Part shown: one piece after another, positions 6,310-6,651 of the stretch
How the letters are laid out: each line of letters opens with the position of its first letter
How positions within the stretch are numbered: position 1 is the first letter of the stretch
NCBI GenBank assembly: GCA_018334525.1
Contig: JAGXLT010000054.1
Span: 1-6,651, forward strand
From: Gammaproteobacteria bacterium
Lineage (GTDB): Bacteria > Pseudomonadota > Gammaproteobacteria > Nitrococcales > Nitrococcaceae
Direction of reading: 5' to 3'
DNA: 6,651 nt
Notes under the pieces: generated by a model
Database searches by the model: none
The model's input: only the letters and a program-made list of their open reading frames with translations
Told to the model about the DNA's origin: nothing
Translations under genes and position numbers: made by a program

Positions 6310-6651
6310 TCATACCTTATTGTTTCTGGGATTAAAGTGCAGCGAAGCGGAATTGATGCAGTATCGCAGCCCTGTGGGAGGCGGCCCGTCGGGGAAGACA
6401 TGACCCAAATGCGCATCGCATTGATGACACAGCACCTCAACCCGACGCATACCGAGACTCTCATCCGCCTTTTCGTCAATATTGTCGGCATTAATCGGGG
6501 CCCAAAAACTCGGCCAGCCTGATCCTGAGTCATATTTTTCGGCGCTATCAAACAATGGCGCGTCACAGCAGACGCAAACAAAAACGCCGTCGCCTTTAAA
6601 GTCGTTGTAAGTACCCGTAAACGGTGGCTCCGTGCCCTTTTGTTGGGTCAC
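6310..6651 (-). CDS. msrB: Peptide-methionine (R)-S-oxide reductase MsrB (5' truncated at window edge)
   Basis: MsrB reduces the R-epimer of methionine sulfoxide in oxidised proteins, normally recycled by thioredoxin in the cytoplasm. The 113 visible residues cover nearly the whole domain. They start within the family motif [13 protein letters not shown], whose first Val is the GTG at the window edge, so the true start and perhaps 20-25 residues lie outside. Two CxxC zinc pairs are present: C26/C29 (CVCCDAPLF) and C75/C78 (CHQC). [10 protein letters not shown] (81-90) follows, and catalytic Cys98 sits in RYCINSASL (codon 6358-6360). Ser44 stands in [10 protein letters not shown] where many homologues, including E. 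coli, have Cys, the resolving residue in several studied enzymes. It is upstream of ilvB by 34 nt on the same strand. It is a stand-alone MsrB in what is visible, although a fused N-terminal MsrA cannot be excluded. Confidence 0.95.
   Translation of the reverse strand: MTQQKGTEPPFTGTYNDFKGDGVFVCVCCDAPLFDSAEKYDSGSGWPSFWAPINADNIDEKADESLGMRRVEVLCHQCDAHLGHVFPDGPPPTGLRYCINSASLHFNPRNNKV

Noticed and set aside
1..6651. A previously undescribed system, mobile element, CRISPR or defence locus
   Set aside because: All bases are accounted for by seven recognisable core genes. There are no repeats with spacers, transposase fragments, attachment-like direct repeats or unassigned reading frames.

Overview
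The window looks like a chromosomal core region of a gammaproteobacterium. MsrB, HtpG, MinC, MinD, MinE and the MltD-type LysM protein all follow the enterobacterial or pseudomonad family patterns closely. Base composition looks moderate and even by eye. I cannot name the genus. Nearly every base is coding. There is no mobile element, CRISPR array, tRNA or rRNA, and no gene-free stretch longer than 34 bases.

Layout: the + strand carries only the 3' part of mltD (bases 1-790), a cell-wall lytic transglycosylase of which three C-terminal LysM domains are visible. Everything else lies on the - strand. Read in the direction of transcription (right to left), the order is msrB (5'-truncated at the window edge), ilvB-type acetolactate synthase large subunit, htpG, minC, minD, minE. 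The junctions are 34 nt, 4 nt, a 1-nt overlap (TGATG), 1 nt and 7 nt, so the six genes look like one transcription unit. Its three themes are protein repair and folding (MsrB, HtpG), branched-chain amino acid synthesis (acetolactate synthase, with no adjacent small subunit) and division-site placement (MinCDE). The Min proteins form the classical oscillator: MinD ATPase on the membrane, MinC inhibiting FtsZ, MinE driving release. MltD would act on the peptidoglycan of the same envelope.

Translation signals differ along the run. minD and minE have clear Shine-Dalgarno sequences lying inside the upstream gene. htpG and minC have none that is convincing, and their starts touch the preceding stop, which suggests translational coupling.

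The most notable structure is at the convergent mltD/minE junction. The two genes overlap by 7 bp, and a 51-nt imperfect inverted repeat (14-bp outer stem plus 5-bp inner stem) is built entirely from their coding ends. Its arms encode nearly the same peptide on opposite strands (QVDVT in MltD, EVNVT in MinE). It has no T-tract but sits where a bidirectional terminator would be needed. I found no obviously new biological system. The unusual points are gene order, junction architecture and some residue-level oddities in MsrB and acetolactate synthase.
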